NCBI RefSeq assembly: GCF_007678255.1
Contig: NZ_VEED01000023.1
Span: forward strand, 45,985 to 81,487
Reading direction: 5' to 3'
Source: Bacillus sp. X1(2014)
Lineage (GTDB): Bacteria; Bacillota; Bacilli; Bacillales_B; DSM-18226
Length of the DNA stretch: 35,503 nt
Shown here: piece by piece, positions 22,933 through 30,493 of the stretch
Numbering within the stretch: the stretch's first letter is position 1
Layout of the letters: each line of letters begins with the position of its first letter
The notes under the pieces: generated by a model
The model's input: only the letters and a program-made list of their open reading frames with translations
Told to the model about the DNA's origin: nothing
Database searches by the model: none
Program-made: the position numbers and the translations under genes

Positions 22933-22961
22933 CTACTCTTTTAATAGAGTAGGCTTTTTTT
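22933..22961 (+). terminator. Terminator closing the immunity island
   Basis: CTACTCT (22933-22939) pairs with AGAGTAG (22946-22952), then GC and a T7-8 run. Confidence 0.9.
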
Positions 22962-23092
22962 ATGATAGATTTCCATCTTTCAAGAGGCTTTAAAGGGAAA
23001 TATAGGGGAAATGTGGAATTATTAAATCTAAGCCTATCTTGGAGGGACGGAGTGATGCTCCAAACCTCTCATTTTGAGGAGCAGGGGAAACG

Positions 23093-23599
23093 ATGAAAAA
23101 AATACCTAAAAAAATATGGATACCAGTTATACTTGTGTGTGTTTTGATAGGAGGTTATTTATATTTTGATAAGGAAAATGTCTCTGTTAGCGTAGGAACT
23201 GCACCAAAGGGTGAAAAAGTAGTTCAAGTTCATGAACAAACTAAAAAGGTTAATCGTGAATTTCCGTTTAGTATGAGTGAAAACGATGTTCAGCAAGCCA
23301 TACATAATATGTCACACCAGAAGGTTCTAGCAGACAAAAAGTGGGGTGCACTGCCATTAACACCTGAGCGGGTGAAAAGATTACTACAAGTGGTCGAAGC
23401 CAATAAAAAAGAATATGAAAATACTGATGTTTATTTAACAATATTAAAATCTTGGGAAATGGGCGATTTCGATTACGTGGTTATGAACCACAATGCCATA
23501 TGGGAGCTGCAGGGCGGCACGGTTGGAAAAGCCAACGGCATAGCTTCACCTGAAGAAGAAATGGAATTTATCCATGAGAACTATGATGTAGAGCAGTGA
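23093..23599 (+). CDS. Membrane-anchored protein of unknown function (DUF6241-like)
   Basis: A 168-aa protein with a Lys-rich N-terminus and one hydrophobic segment (about residues 8-25), so it is probably anchored with its C-terminus outside. The soluble part (FPFSMSENDVQQAIHNMSHQ, LPLTPERVKRLLQVVEANK, DVYLTILKSWEMGDF, HNAIWELQGGTVGKANG) matches a Bacillus family I know as DUF6241, with no known function. The ribosome site is AGGGGAAA. It has its own terminator, so it stands as a single-gene unit between the immunity island and the moxR operon. Confidence 0.65.
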   Translation: MKKIPKKIWIPVILVCVLIGGYLYFDKENVSVSVGTAPKGEKVVQVHEQTKKVNREFPFSMSENDVQQAIHNMSHQKVLADKKWGALPLTPERVKRLLQVVEANKKEYENTDVYLTILKSWEMGDFDYVVMNHNAIWELQGGTVGKANGIASPEEEMEFIHENYDVEQ

Positions 23600-23639
23600 A
23601 ATCCATAATATAGCACGTACCCAATCCCAAAATTATTTA

Positions 23640-23671
23640 GTCTGCTTCTTTTGCTGAAGTAGGCTTTTTTG
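23640..23671 (+). terminator. Rho-independent terminator
   Basis: TCTGCTTC pairs with GAAGTAGG (one wobble), with a 7-nt loop and TTTTTT after the stem. Confidence 0.75.
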
Positions 23672-23725
23672 GTTAGAGAAACCTTTTTTATAGCATCTAC
23701 GCTAATTTTTACCTAGTTTAGAATA

Positions 23726-23754
23726 TTGTCTGTCTGCATATAAAGGAATATTTT
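23726..23754 (+). promoter_or_regulatory. Candidate promoter of the moxR operon
   Basis: TTGTCT (23726-23731) and TATTTT (23749-23754) are separated by 17 nt, about 70 bp before the TTG start. Consensus match is moderate. Confidence 0.35.
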
Positions 23755-23822
23755 AGGAATATATAGAATACTTAAATGGAATGCCCCAAAATAGGTATAA
23801 ATCCGCACGAGGAGGAGTCACC

Positions 23823-24779
23823 TTGTCTTTAGAACAAAAGAATCCCACAATAGAAAAGATACTAGTAAACATAGAAAAGGTTATGATTGGAAAAAGGGAC
23901 GTTGCTGAACTTAGCCTGGTTGCCCTTTTAGCTGGCGGTCACGTCCTCTTAGAAGACGTGCCAGGTGTTGGGAAGACGATGATGGTCCGTGCGTTGGCCA
24001 AGTCGGTGAATGCCAATTTCCGTAGAATTCAATTCACTCCGGATCTTTTGCCATCCGATGTAACCGGAGTCTCCATATATAATCCAAAAGAGATGGAGTT
24101 TCAATTTCGTCCCGGTCCGTTAATGGGGAATATCATACTTGCCGATGAGATTAACCGGACCTCCCCGAAAACCCAGTCAGCCCTTTTAGAAGGGATGGAG
24201 GAAGCAAGTGTTACCATTGATGGAGTAACTCATCAACTGAACAAGCCATTCTTTGTTATGGCGACGCAAAATCCGATTGAATACGAAGGGACCTATCCCC
24301 TTCCGGAGGCCCAATTGGATCGTTTTTTATTAAAAATGAGAATGGGTTATCCTGACTTACAAGAGGAAATGGAAGTGTTGAACAGAGCACAAAAGAACCC
24401 GCCGATTGAGGAGTTAACCCCTGTCATTGACCTTGAAGGCCTTCTTGATTTACAAAAAGAAATCAAAGATGTGTTTGTCGATGATACGATGAAGCGTTAC
24501 ATCGTCGATATTGTTAACCGCACTAGAGGCCACGGCAGTGTCTACCTTGGGGCTAGTCCGAGGGGATCGATTGCCTTGATGAAAGCAGCACAGGCCTATG
24601 CGTATATGTATGGCCGCGATTATGTTCTCCCGGATGATATTCAATATTTAGCTCGATTTGTCTTATCCCACCGGATTATTTTAAAGTCGGAGGCAAAATT
24701 CGAAGGGATTTCGGCTGAAGATTTAGTGAACCAGGTGGTTGCCAGAGTCCCGGTTCCAGTTCAAAGGTTAGTGAAATAA
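23823..24779 (+). CDS. MoxR family AAA+ ATPase
   Basis: A 318-aa AAA+ ATPase. Walker A is GVGKT at about residues 48-52, Walker B is ILADEIN with D108/E109, sensor-type FVMATQNPIEYEGTYPLPEAQLDRFLL follows (sensor 1 Asn in TQNP), and the C-terminal lid holds YLGASPRGS. The start is TTG at 23823, because AGGAGGAG at 23810-23817 is ideally placed; an in-frame ATG at 23781 has no ribosome site. MoxR proteins act as chaperone-like ATPases for neighbouring DUF58 or von Willebrand-type proteins. It abuts the DUF58 gene (TAA then ATG without a gap). Confidence 0.93.
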   Translation: MSLEQKNPTIEKILVNIEKVMIGKRDVAELSLVALLAGGHVLLEDVPGVGKTMMVRALAKSVNANFRRIQFTPDLLPSDVTGVSIYNPKEMEFQFRPGPLMGNIILADEINRTSPKTQSALLEGMEEASVTIDGVTHQLNKPFFVMATQNPIEYEGTYPLPEAQLDRFLLKMRMGYPDLQEEMEVLNRAQKNPPIEELTPVIDLEGLLDLQKEIKDVFVDDTMKRYIVDIVNRTRGHGSVYLGASPRGSIALMKAAQAYAYMYGRDYVLPDDIQYLARFVLSHRIILKSEAKFEGISAEDLVNQVVARVPVPVQRLVK

Positions 24780-26000
24780 ATGAAAAAAACAAGGATTATA
24801 TTGAAAAAAGTTTGGAAGTTTATTCTGCTGCTTTTTTTGATTTTATTAGCTTTCTCCTATGCCATGTTTCAAGGAGGATTTGTAAGTTGGTTTTTATTTT
24901 ATAGCTTTCTTCCCTTTGCCATTTATTGTGTTGCCATCTCTTTTTACTCCTTAAACGAACTTGAAGTAACAAGAATTTTGCCAAAAACGGATTTTAATGC
25001 CGGAGAGCCTTTAAAGGTGACCGTTACAGTGAAAAGAGCAAAATCATTTCCGCTTTTTTATTTATTGATTGAGGATCAGTTAGATGAATCCTTGAAATTT
25101 GCTCCTCAGCAAAAGAGAGCGAAAGCCCTGCTTCTTCCGGGCTTAAAAAAGGAATTTTCCTATGAATACATCATTGATGAGCTGCCGCGCGGGGAACATT
25201 TTTTCGAATCTTTTACCTTGCGAATTGGAGATCCGCTTGGTTTATTTGAAAAAGAAAAAAAGTTCGCCTTGGATGGTAAAATTATTGTCTATCCAGCGTA
25301 TACAGAGTTATTATATCGATCATTTGAAAATCATTATGATTCTGGTCTGACGGCTTCAAGGGAACGAGTCCAGCGTGATACATCTATGGCGACTGGGGTG
25401 AGGGATTACCAGCCGGGCGACCGCTTCTCATGGATTAACTGGAAAGCATCCGCCAATCGAAATATCCTTATGACAAAGGAATTTGAACAGCGGCAATCAC
25501 ATGATATCTTTGTGGTTATGGATTGTGTCCCGACGAAGCAGTTTGAGCCTGTTGTCTCATTTACAGCCTCATTATTGCGGGCTATCTTGAAAAAAGGGGC
25601 CCAGACCGGTCTGTTAACGATTAGCAACGAACGTGCCTCTTTCCCCATTCGCGGTGGAGAGCAGCATCTCCAGCAGCTTTTTTTTCATCTGGCAAAAATA
25701 GTGGCGAAATGTACCTCACCATTAGAAAAGGTGTTAGATACCGATGGACTTCTCATCCAGCAAACCGTTTCGTTCATGCTAGTCACCGCGCAAATTAGCA
25801 AACCCTTGATTGAAAAAGCAAGCTTCCTTGGACAGCGAAAAGGTGGAACGATTACGCTTTTTCTGATTAAAGGGGAGAAAGAAACGCCGACAGATGAGGA
25901 ACGCTCGCAGATGGCAATCGCCAATGCCCGTGGAGTACGGGTTGTCTTGGTTCAGGAAGGCGAATTCACGGCGGCCTTTTCGGAGGTGAACTTCCGTTGA
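24780..26000 (+). CDS. DUF58 domain protein
   Basis: A 406-aa membrane protein. Two hydrophobic helices lie at about 12-35 and 38-56. A beta-rich region follows, and then the DUF58 signature GVRDYQPGDRFSWINWKASA at about 205-224 with HDIFVVMDCVPTKQ after it, which has a von Willebrand A-like fold. DUF58 proteins pair with MoxR ATPases and transglutaminase-like membrane proteins in a conserved three-gene unit whose exact role is unknown; cell-envelope functions are usually suggested. It starts immediately after the moxR stop and overlaps the next gene by 4 nt. Confidence 0.92.
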   Translation: MKKTRIILKKVWKFILLLFLILLAFSYAMFQGGFVSWFLFYSFLPFAIYCVAISFYSLNELEVTRILPKTDFNAGEPLKVTVTVKRAKSFPLFYLLIEDQLDESLKFAPQQKRAKALLLPGLKKEFSYEYIIDELPRGEHFFESFTLRIGDPLGLFEKEKKFALDGKIIVYPAYTELLYRSFENHYDSGLTASRERVQRDTSMATGVRDYQPGDRFSWINWKASANRNILMTKEFEQRQSHDIFVVMDCVPTKQFEPVVSFTASLLRAILKKGAQTGLLTISNERASFPIRGGEQHLQQLFFHLAKIVAKCTSPLEKVLDTDGLLIQQTVSFMLVTAQISKPLIEKASFLGQRKGGTITLFLIKGEKETPTDEERSQMAIANARGVRVVLVQEGEFTAAFSEVNFR

Positions 26001-28210
26001 TCAAAAGAGATTTTTCATCATTTTTGTTATATGCCTTTAGTTTTTTATTATTAAGTGAATGGCTGCGTCCGATTGAACAATTAACAGAAACCGATCATAT
26101 TGAGATGTTTTTTATCTTTATCGTTATTTCGTTTGCTTTATCTTACCTTCATTTGAAATGGATTTGGAACTATAGTATTAAAACGCTCTTTATTTTTTAT
26201 GCCATTAACCAGCTTCACTATGAAGAAGGGCTCTTTGATTCAACATGGATTACAGCCTTCTTTAGAGATATAATGGATAACTTTGGTTTACTAACAGCGA
26301 GGAATTGGAATGGCTTATCCAACGAGTTCAGGACATTGTTATTTTTTATCTTACTTTGGATAATGGTGTACTTAATCAATTACTGGATCTTAAACCGAAA
26401 GCGGATTTTTATATTTTTCTTTATGACCTTAGTTTATATTACGGTTTTAGATACATTTACGCCGTATATTGCTAAATTTGCTATTGTCAGAACGGTAGTG
26501 GCCGGCTTTGCAGTGATGGGAATGCTGACATTTTACCGAATCGTTCAAAAAGAAAATGTCAGCACGGAACCGACCTATCTGCGAAAGTGGATGGTGCCGC
26601 TGGCTGTTATGGTTTTATTAAGTGTTGTAGTTGGCATAGCCGCACCGAAAGCCGCACCGATTTGGCCAGACCCAGTTCCGTATTTAACCGCTAATAATGA
26701 CAAAGTTCCTGAAGATAAGGCCAGCAGTGTTAATCGTATCGGTTATGGAACCAATGATGCTGAATTAGGCGGTCCCTTTATAGGAGATAACACCCGAGTC
26801 TTTCAGTATGAAGGGAACGGAAAAAATTATTGGAAGATGGAAACGAAGGACGTGTATACAGGAAAAGGCTGGCTGGCCTCTGGTACCACACCTATAACCT
26901 TTCGTAAGGAAGATCTTGTGCCTGTCTTTTCGGTGCCTGACACCGTAGAAACCATTAAAGAGTCTTCGCGGGTGGTGACAAGTCCAGAATATAATTTCAA
27001 CTTTCTTATGTATCCTGCCGGAATTAACAAAGTGTTAAAGATGCTCCCTGAGGGCAATCGATATGAAATCGATACGACTAATGAGCGAATCAGCCTTTTC
27101 TCTAATGACAATGTCCCTGCTGTGCCGCAGGTCTTTACCGTAGAATTTGAAAGACCAAAGTACAAGGCTTCAGACTTAGTTCGAACAACGAGCTATGACC
27201 CAACTATCATCAACGAGGAATTTTATCAAAGATATACACTTCTTCCGGAAAATCTTCCGCCTCGAGTGAAAGAATTAGCAGAAGAGATTACTGCTGCAAA
27301 AACCAATTGGTTTGATAAAGCCAAAGCAATAGAAAGTTATTTTGGAAGATCCGCGTTCACTTATGACCAGAAAAATGTCGCGGTGCCTGACACCGAAGAT
27401 GATTATGTGGATCAATTTTTGTTTGAGACAAAAAGGGGTTATTGTGACAATTTCTCCTCTTCGATGGCTGTGATGCTGCGAACACTCGGGATTCCAACAC
27501 GTTGGGTAAAAGGGTTCACAGGCGGAGATTTCCTGCAATATAGTGATGAGACATCAGGGACACAGATTTATGAGGTAACAAATAATAATGCCCACTCTTG
27601 GGTTGAGGTCTATTTTCCAAATCAAGGCTGGGTACCATTTGAGCCAACCAAGGGCTTTTCAAATGAAATTATCATCAATTATGGAGCGAATGGCCAATCA
27701 TCATCCAATAATCAAGAAGCCAGTCCAGCGCCTGTGAAGAAGCCCCAGCAGGAAGAGATTGAGGACCCCGATAAAACAAATGATTCGAAATCATTCTTTG
27801 ATGTTAAAAGGATCTGGGAAGAGACCAAATTTTTTTTGAAAAACAATTGGAAGCGGATATTTTTCATAATCGTAATAGTAGCTGCAGTGGCTGGAATTCT
27901 TTACCGTATTCGCGGTAAGTGGGTTCCGTACAGTCTGTTAGTAATTTACCGATTTAAGAAAAAGGACGAAAACATCAGTGCAGCCTATTTAGCTTTGTTG
28001 GAACAGTTCGAACGCTATGGTTTAAAGCGGAAAGAAAACCAAACACTACGAAACTATGCCCGTTACATTGATTCCTTCTTTTCGACAAGAGAAATGTCAC
28101 AACTAACGGCTATTTATGAAAATTATCTGTATCATCAGCAATTACCAAAGGGCACTTGGAAAGAATCGCATGAATTATGGGAAAATTTAATTAAAAAGAC
28201 AATCGCTTGA
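25997..28210 (+). CDS. Membrane transglutaminase-like protein with DUF4129-type tail
   Basis: A 737-aa protein. About six membrane helices fill residues 1-225. An extracellular region follows with a transglutaminase-core domain at about 420-555: the nucleophile-type Cys is C483 (RGYCDNFSSSMAVML), the His is H533 (NNAHSWVEVYF), and the third position is E549 in WVPFEPT. A single helix at about 618-635 precedes a cytosolic DUF4129-like tail (AYLALLEQFERYGLKRKE). B. subtilis YebA has this plan. The start is TTG at 25997, with GGAGGTGA at 25982-25989, overlapping the DUF58 stop by 4 nt. It holds two copies of the palindrome CGGTGCCTGACACCG, both encoding VPDT. Confidence 0.92.
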   Translation: MIKRDFSSFLLYAFSFLLLSEWLRPIEQLTETDHIEMFFIFIVISFALSYLHLKWIWNYSIKTLFIFYAINQLHYEEGLFDSTWITAFFRDIMDNFGLLTARNWNGLSNEFRTLLFFILLWIMVYLINYWILNRKRIFIFFFMTLVYITVLDTFTPYIAKFAIVRTVVAGFAVMGMLTFYRIVQKENVSTEPTYLRKWMVPLAVMVLLSVVVGIAAPKAAPIWPDPVPYLTANNDKVPEDKASSVNRIGYGTNDAELGGPFIGDNTRVFQYEGNGKNYWKMETKDVYTGKGWLASGTTPITFRKEDLVPVFSVPDTVETIKESSRVVTSPEYNFNFLMYPAGINKVLKMLPEGNRYEIDTTNERISLFSNDNVPAVPQVFTVEFERPKYKASDLVRTTSYDPTIINEEFYQRYTLLPENLPPRVKELAEEITAAKTNWFDKAKAIESYFGRSAFTYDQKNVAVPDTEDDYVDQFLFETKRGYCDNFSSSMAVMLRTLGIPTRWVKGFTGGDFLQYSDETSGTQIYEVTNNNAHSWVEVYFPNQGWVPFEPTKGFSNEIIINYGANGQSSSNNQEASPAPVKKPQQEEIEDPDKTNDSKSFFDVKRIWEETKFFLKNNWKRIFFIIVIVAAVAGILYRIRGKWVPYSLLVIYRFKKKDENISAAYLALLEQFERYGLKRKENQTLRNYARYIDSFFSTREMSQLTAIYENYLYHQQLPKGTWKESHELWENLIKKTIA
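26931..26945. repeat. 15-bp palindrome CGGTGCCTGACACCG, copy 1
   Basis: Identical to 27381-27395. Arms CGGTG/CACCG surround CCTGA. It is read in frame as (S)VPDT within the transglutaminase gene. Confidence 0.85.
27381..27395. repeat. 15-bp palindrome CGGTGCCTGACACCG, copy 2
   Basis: Second exact copy, 450 bp from the first, so in the same reading frame; it again encodes VPDT. I recall GGTGCCTGACACC as a frequent short repeat in several Bacillus-group genomes. Confidence 0.85.
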
Positions 28211-28254
28211 CCAGAAAAACAACCTATTGTTACAATATGTACTAATTCATGTTT

Positions 28255-28287
28255 AGCGTTAGCACTGTTATAAAAAGTGCTTGCGCT
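28255..28287. repeat. Imperfect inverted repeat between the transglutaminase gene and guaA
   Basis: AGCGTTAGCACT (28255-28266) and AGTGCTTGCGCT (28276-28287) are reverse complements except for two bases, separated by 9 nt. There is no T run after it, so it is a poor terminator. It could serve as a bidirectional hairpin or an operator in the guaA leader. Confidence 0.55.
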
Positions 28288-28309
28288 GTTCAAAATATAG
28301 TACGTTTCC

Positions 28310-28377
28310 TTCATATATCCTCGAAAATTTGGTTCGAGAGTCTCTACCGGGTCACCGTATAATGACCTGACTATGAA
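28310..28377 (+). ncRNA. Guanine riboswitch (purine aptamer) upstream of guaA
   Basis: P1 is formed by TTCATA (28310-28315) and TATGAA (28372-28377). The conserved core TCTCTACCGGGTCACCG with GACCTGACTATG is present. P2 arms are CTCGAA and TTCGAG. The specificity base, equivalent to position 74, is C at 28371, which predicts guanine (or hypoxanthine) rather than adenine. Its 3' strand GAAGGCAG (28375-28382) can instead pair with CTGCCTTC (28420-28427) inside the terminator loop to make an antiterminator, so ligand binding should switch guaA off. Confidence 0.93.
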
Positions 28378-28408
28378 GGCAGGATTTTTCTGTTGTCTTT
28401 TTACGAGA

Positions 28409-28465
28409 AAACTAGAATTCTGCCTTCCTGATATTTTTATGGAGGGGAGAATTCTAGTTTTTTTT
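28409..28465 (+). terminator. Riboswitch-controlled terminator of guaA
   Basis: ACTAGAATTC (28411-28420) pairs with GAATTCTAGT (28449-28458) and is followed by a T8 run. The loop contains the antiterminator partner CTGCCTTC. Confidence 0.9.
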
Positions 28466-28524
28466 ATATCCTTTGCTGTAAAGGTTCATAATAACTATAA
28501 CTTGAGAAAATTGAGGTGGATGCT

Positions 28525-30063
28525 TTGCCAGGCAAGAATGAGATGATTATTGTATTAGATTTTGGGAGTCAATATAACCAGTTAATAACCCGCAGGATTC
28601 GTGAATTCGGGGTATACAGTGAATTACATCCGCATACGATTACAGCTGAAGAAATCCGCCAGTTAAACCCAAAAGGGATTATTTTCTCCGGCGGGCCAAA
28701 TAGTGTGTACGATGAAAATTCTTTCCGCTGTGATGAAGCCATTTTTGAAATGGGTCTTCCAATCCTTGGTATTTGCTATGGGATGCAGTTAATGACCGTC
28801 CATTTTAATGGGAAGGTTGAAAAAGCGAAAGAACGTGAATACGGAAAAGCAACGATGACGGTACAACATCCATCAGCGCTATTTACCGGACTGCCAAATG
28901 AGCAGACCGTGTGGATGAGTCACGGTGATCTTGTCGTGGAAGCTCCTGCAGGTTTTACCGTGGATGGCACAAATCCAACCTGTCCAATTTCAGCAATGAG
29001 TAATGAAGAGCAAAAGCTTTATGCTGTTCAGTTCCATCCAGAAGTACGTCATTCCGTTTATGGGAATGAACTGCTAAGAAATTTTGTTTTTAATGTGTGT
29101 GAATGCAACGGCGATTGGTCAATGGGTAACTTCATTGAAATGGAAATGGCGAAAATTCGTGAGCAGGTTGGCGATAAAAAGGTTCTTTGTGCTTTAAGTG
29201 GTGGGGTGGACTCTTCCGTTGTTGCCGTGTTGATTCATAAGGCAATCGGTGACCAATTGACCTGTATTTTTGTCGATCATGGCTTGCTTCGGAAGAATGA
29301 AGCAGATAGTGTGATGAAAACTTTCTCTGACGGCTTCCATATGAATGTAATCAAGGTTGATGCCAAAGATCGTTTCTTATCAAAGTTGGAAGGTGTTTCT
29401 GACCCTGAGAAAAAACGAAAAATTATTGGTAATGAGTTTATTTATGTATTTGACGATGAAGCGACAAAACTGGAAGGTATTGAGTTTTTAGCCCAAGGCA
29501 CGCTTTATACAGATATTATTGAAAGTGGTACGGCAACTGCACAAACCATTAAATCCCATCACAATGTGGGCGGGCTGCCGGAAGATATGCAGTTTAAACT
29601 AATTGAACCATTGAACACTCTATTTAAAGATGAAGTCCGTGCGCTTGGAACCGAGCTTGGCATTCCGGATGATATCGTCTGGAGACAGCCATTCCCTGGA
29701 CCTGGTCTTGGTATTCGTGTGCTTGGGGCCATTTCAGAGGATAAACTGGAGATTGTCCGTGAATCAGATTGGATTCTTCGCGAGGAAATTAAAAAAGCTG
29801 GTCTCGACCGAGAGATTTGGCAATATTTTACTGTGTTACCAGACATTCGCAGTGTCGGTGTAATGGGGGACGCAAGAACCTACGATTACACGATTGGAAT
29901 CCGTGCGGTCACTTCCATTGACGGTATGACGTCTGATTGGGCAAGGATCCCTTGGGATGTCTTAGAAGTCATTTCAACAAGAATTGTTAACGAAGTAGCT
30001 CATGTCAACCGGGTGGTTTATGACATTACCAGCAAGCCGCCTGCAACGATTGAGTGGGAATAA
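28525..30063 (+). CDS. guaA: GMP synthase (glutamine-hydrolysing)
   Basis: A 512-aa enzyme that converts XMP, ATP and glutamine to GMP. The N-terminal class I glutamine amidotransferase has C84 in [10 protein letters not shown]171 and E173 in FHPEV. The ATP-pyrophosphatase P-loop SGGVDSS is at 225-231, and the C-terminal dimerisation domain ends [10 protein letters not shown] place the start at TTG 28525: AGGTGG (28514-28519) is then the ribosome site, and the product ([19 protein letters not shown]) matches the ~513-aa B. subtilis enzyme. A GTG at 28516 is in frame but lies within the ribosome site. Controlled by the upstream guanine riboswitch. Confidence 0.98.
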   Translation: MPGKNEMIIVLDFGSQYNQLITRRIREFGVYSELHPHTITAEEIRQLNPKGIIFSGGPNSVYDENSFRCDEAIFEMGLPILGICYGMQLMTVHFNGKVEKAKEREYGKATMTVQHPSALFTGLPNEQTVWMSHGDLVVEAPAGFTVDGTNPTCPISAMSNEEQKLYAVQFHPEVRHSVYGNELLRNFVFNVCECNGDWSMGNFIEMEMAKIREQVGDKKVLCALSGGVDSSVVAVLIHKAIGDQLTCIFVDHGLLRKNEADSVMKTFSDGFHMNVIKVDAKDRFLSKLEGVSDPEKKRKIIGNEFIYVFDDEATKLEGIEFLAQGTLYTDIIESGTATAQTIKSHHNVGGLPEDMQFKLIEPLNTLFKDEVRALGTELGIPDDIVWRQPFPGPGLGIRVLGAISEDKLEIVRESDWILREEIKKAGLDREIWQYFTVLPDIRSVGVMGDARTYDYTIGIRAVTSIDGMTSDWARIPWDVLEVISTRIVNEVAHVNRVVYDITSKPPATIEWE

Positions 30064-30096
30064 GAAAAGCGGAAGCGCCTAGGCGCTGGAGCTAGA
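30064..30096. repeat. Short dispersed-type repeat behind guaA
   Basis: GAAAAGCGGAAGCGCC followed by TAGGCGCTGGAGCTAGACAA resembles a family of short intergenic sequences (AAGCGGAAGCGCCTT...) that I recall as common in Bacillus-group genomes. It includes the perfect 14-bp palindrome AGCGCCTAGGCGCT at 30074-30087. Confidence 0.55.
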
Positions 30097-30103
30097 CAAT
30101 AAG

Positions 30104-30153
30104 AAAAACGAAGAACTGGAACCGATACGTGGTTCCAGTTCTTCGTTTTTTTT
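30104..30153 (+). terminator. Terminator of guaA
   Basis: A long perfect stem, with arms running AAAACGAAGAACTGGAACC and its complement, closes on a 7-nt loop and is followed by a T8 run. Confidence 0.95.
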
Positions 30154-30187
30154 GGAAAAAGTGACTATTTATTTCAGGAACATCCAT

Positions 30188-30231
30188 ATTCACGAACAAT
30201 GTTAAATTTTATTTTAATATCGTTCGTATTT
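30188..30231 (+). promoter_or_regulatory. PurR operator: two inverted PurBoxes
   Basis: ATTCACGAACAAT (30188-30200) fits the PurBox AWWWCCGAACWWT with one mismatch in the CC, and ATCGTTCGTATTT (30219-30231) fits its reverse complement. The 18-nt gap and inverted arrangement match PurR control regions in B. subtilis. It lies just before the -35 box of pbuG, where PurR binding would repress initiation. pbuG belongs to the PurR regulon in B. subtilis. Confidence 0.7.
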
Positions 30232-30234
30232 TTG

Positions 30235-30263
30235 TTTACAAGAAGTTTCTTTCCTGCTAAAAT
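30235..30263 (+). promoter_or_regulatory. pbuG promoter
   Basis: TTTACA (30235-30240) and TAAAAT (30258-30263) with a 17-nt spacer, directly after the PurBox pair and about 30 nt before the riboswitch. Confidence 0.75.
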
Positions 30264-30296
30264 AAAAAACGTGTTATGAGAAGTGAATAAAAATTG

Positions 30297-30365
30297 CATC
30301 GTATAATCTTGGGGATATGGCCCAAAAGTTTCTACCGAGCCACCGTAAATGGCTTGACTACGAGG
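30297..30365 (+). ncRNA. Guanine riboswitch upstream of pbuG
   Basis: P1 is TCGTA (30299-30303) with TACGA (30359-30363). The core TTTCTACCGAGCCACCG and TGGCTTGACTACG is conserved, and P2 arms are TTGGG/CCCAA. The base equivalent to position 74 is C (30358), predicting guanine or hypoxanthine specificity. The terminator at 30426-30455 is the likely expression platform; the antiterminator pairing is less obvious than in the guaA leader. Confidence 0.93.
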
Positions 30366-30425
30366 CAGTGTTTAATATAAGAGGTATGCTTTCTTTTCCT
30401 CTATTTATTGCACATGCCTTACGTC

Positions 30426-30455
30426 AGCTCCGGTAGAATAAACCGGAGCTTTTTT
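30426..30455 (+). terminator. Riboswitch-controlled terminator of pbuG
   Basis: AGCTCCGGT (30426-30434) pairs with ACCGGAGCT (30442-30450) and is followed by T6. Confidence 0.9.
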
Positions 30456-30493
30456 GCATAAACAATAAGGAAAGAACCTTAGGGGGAAAAAGA

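Noticed and set aside
16742..22961. Insertion sequence or transposase as the cause of the shuffled island
   Set aside because: No transposase-like frame, no terminal inverted repeats and no target-site duplications could be seen.
23781..23822. Upstream ATG start for the MoxR gene
   Set aside because: No ribosome site before it; AGGAGGAG at 23810-23817 is placed for the TTG at 23823, and the extra 14 residues are not typical of the family.
28516..28524. GTG start for guaA
   Set aside because: It overlaps the AGGTGG ribosome site; the TTG at 28525 fits the site and the family length better.
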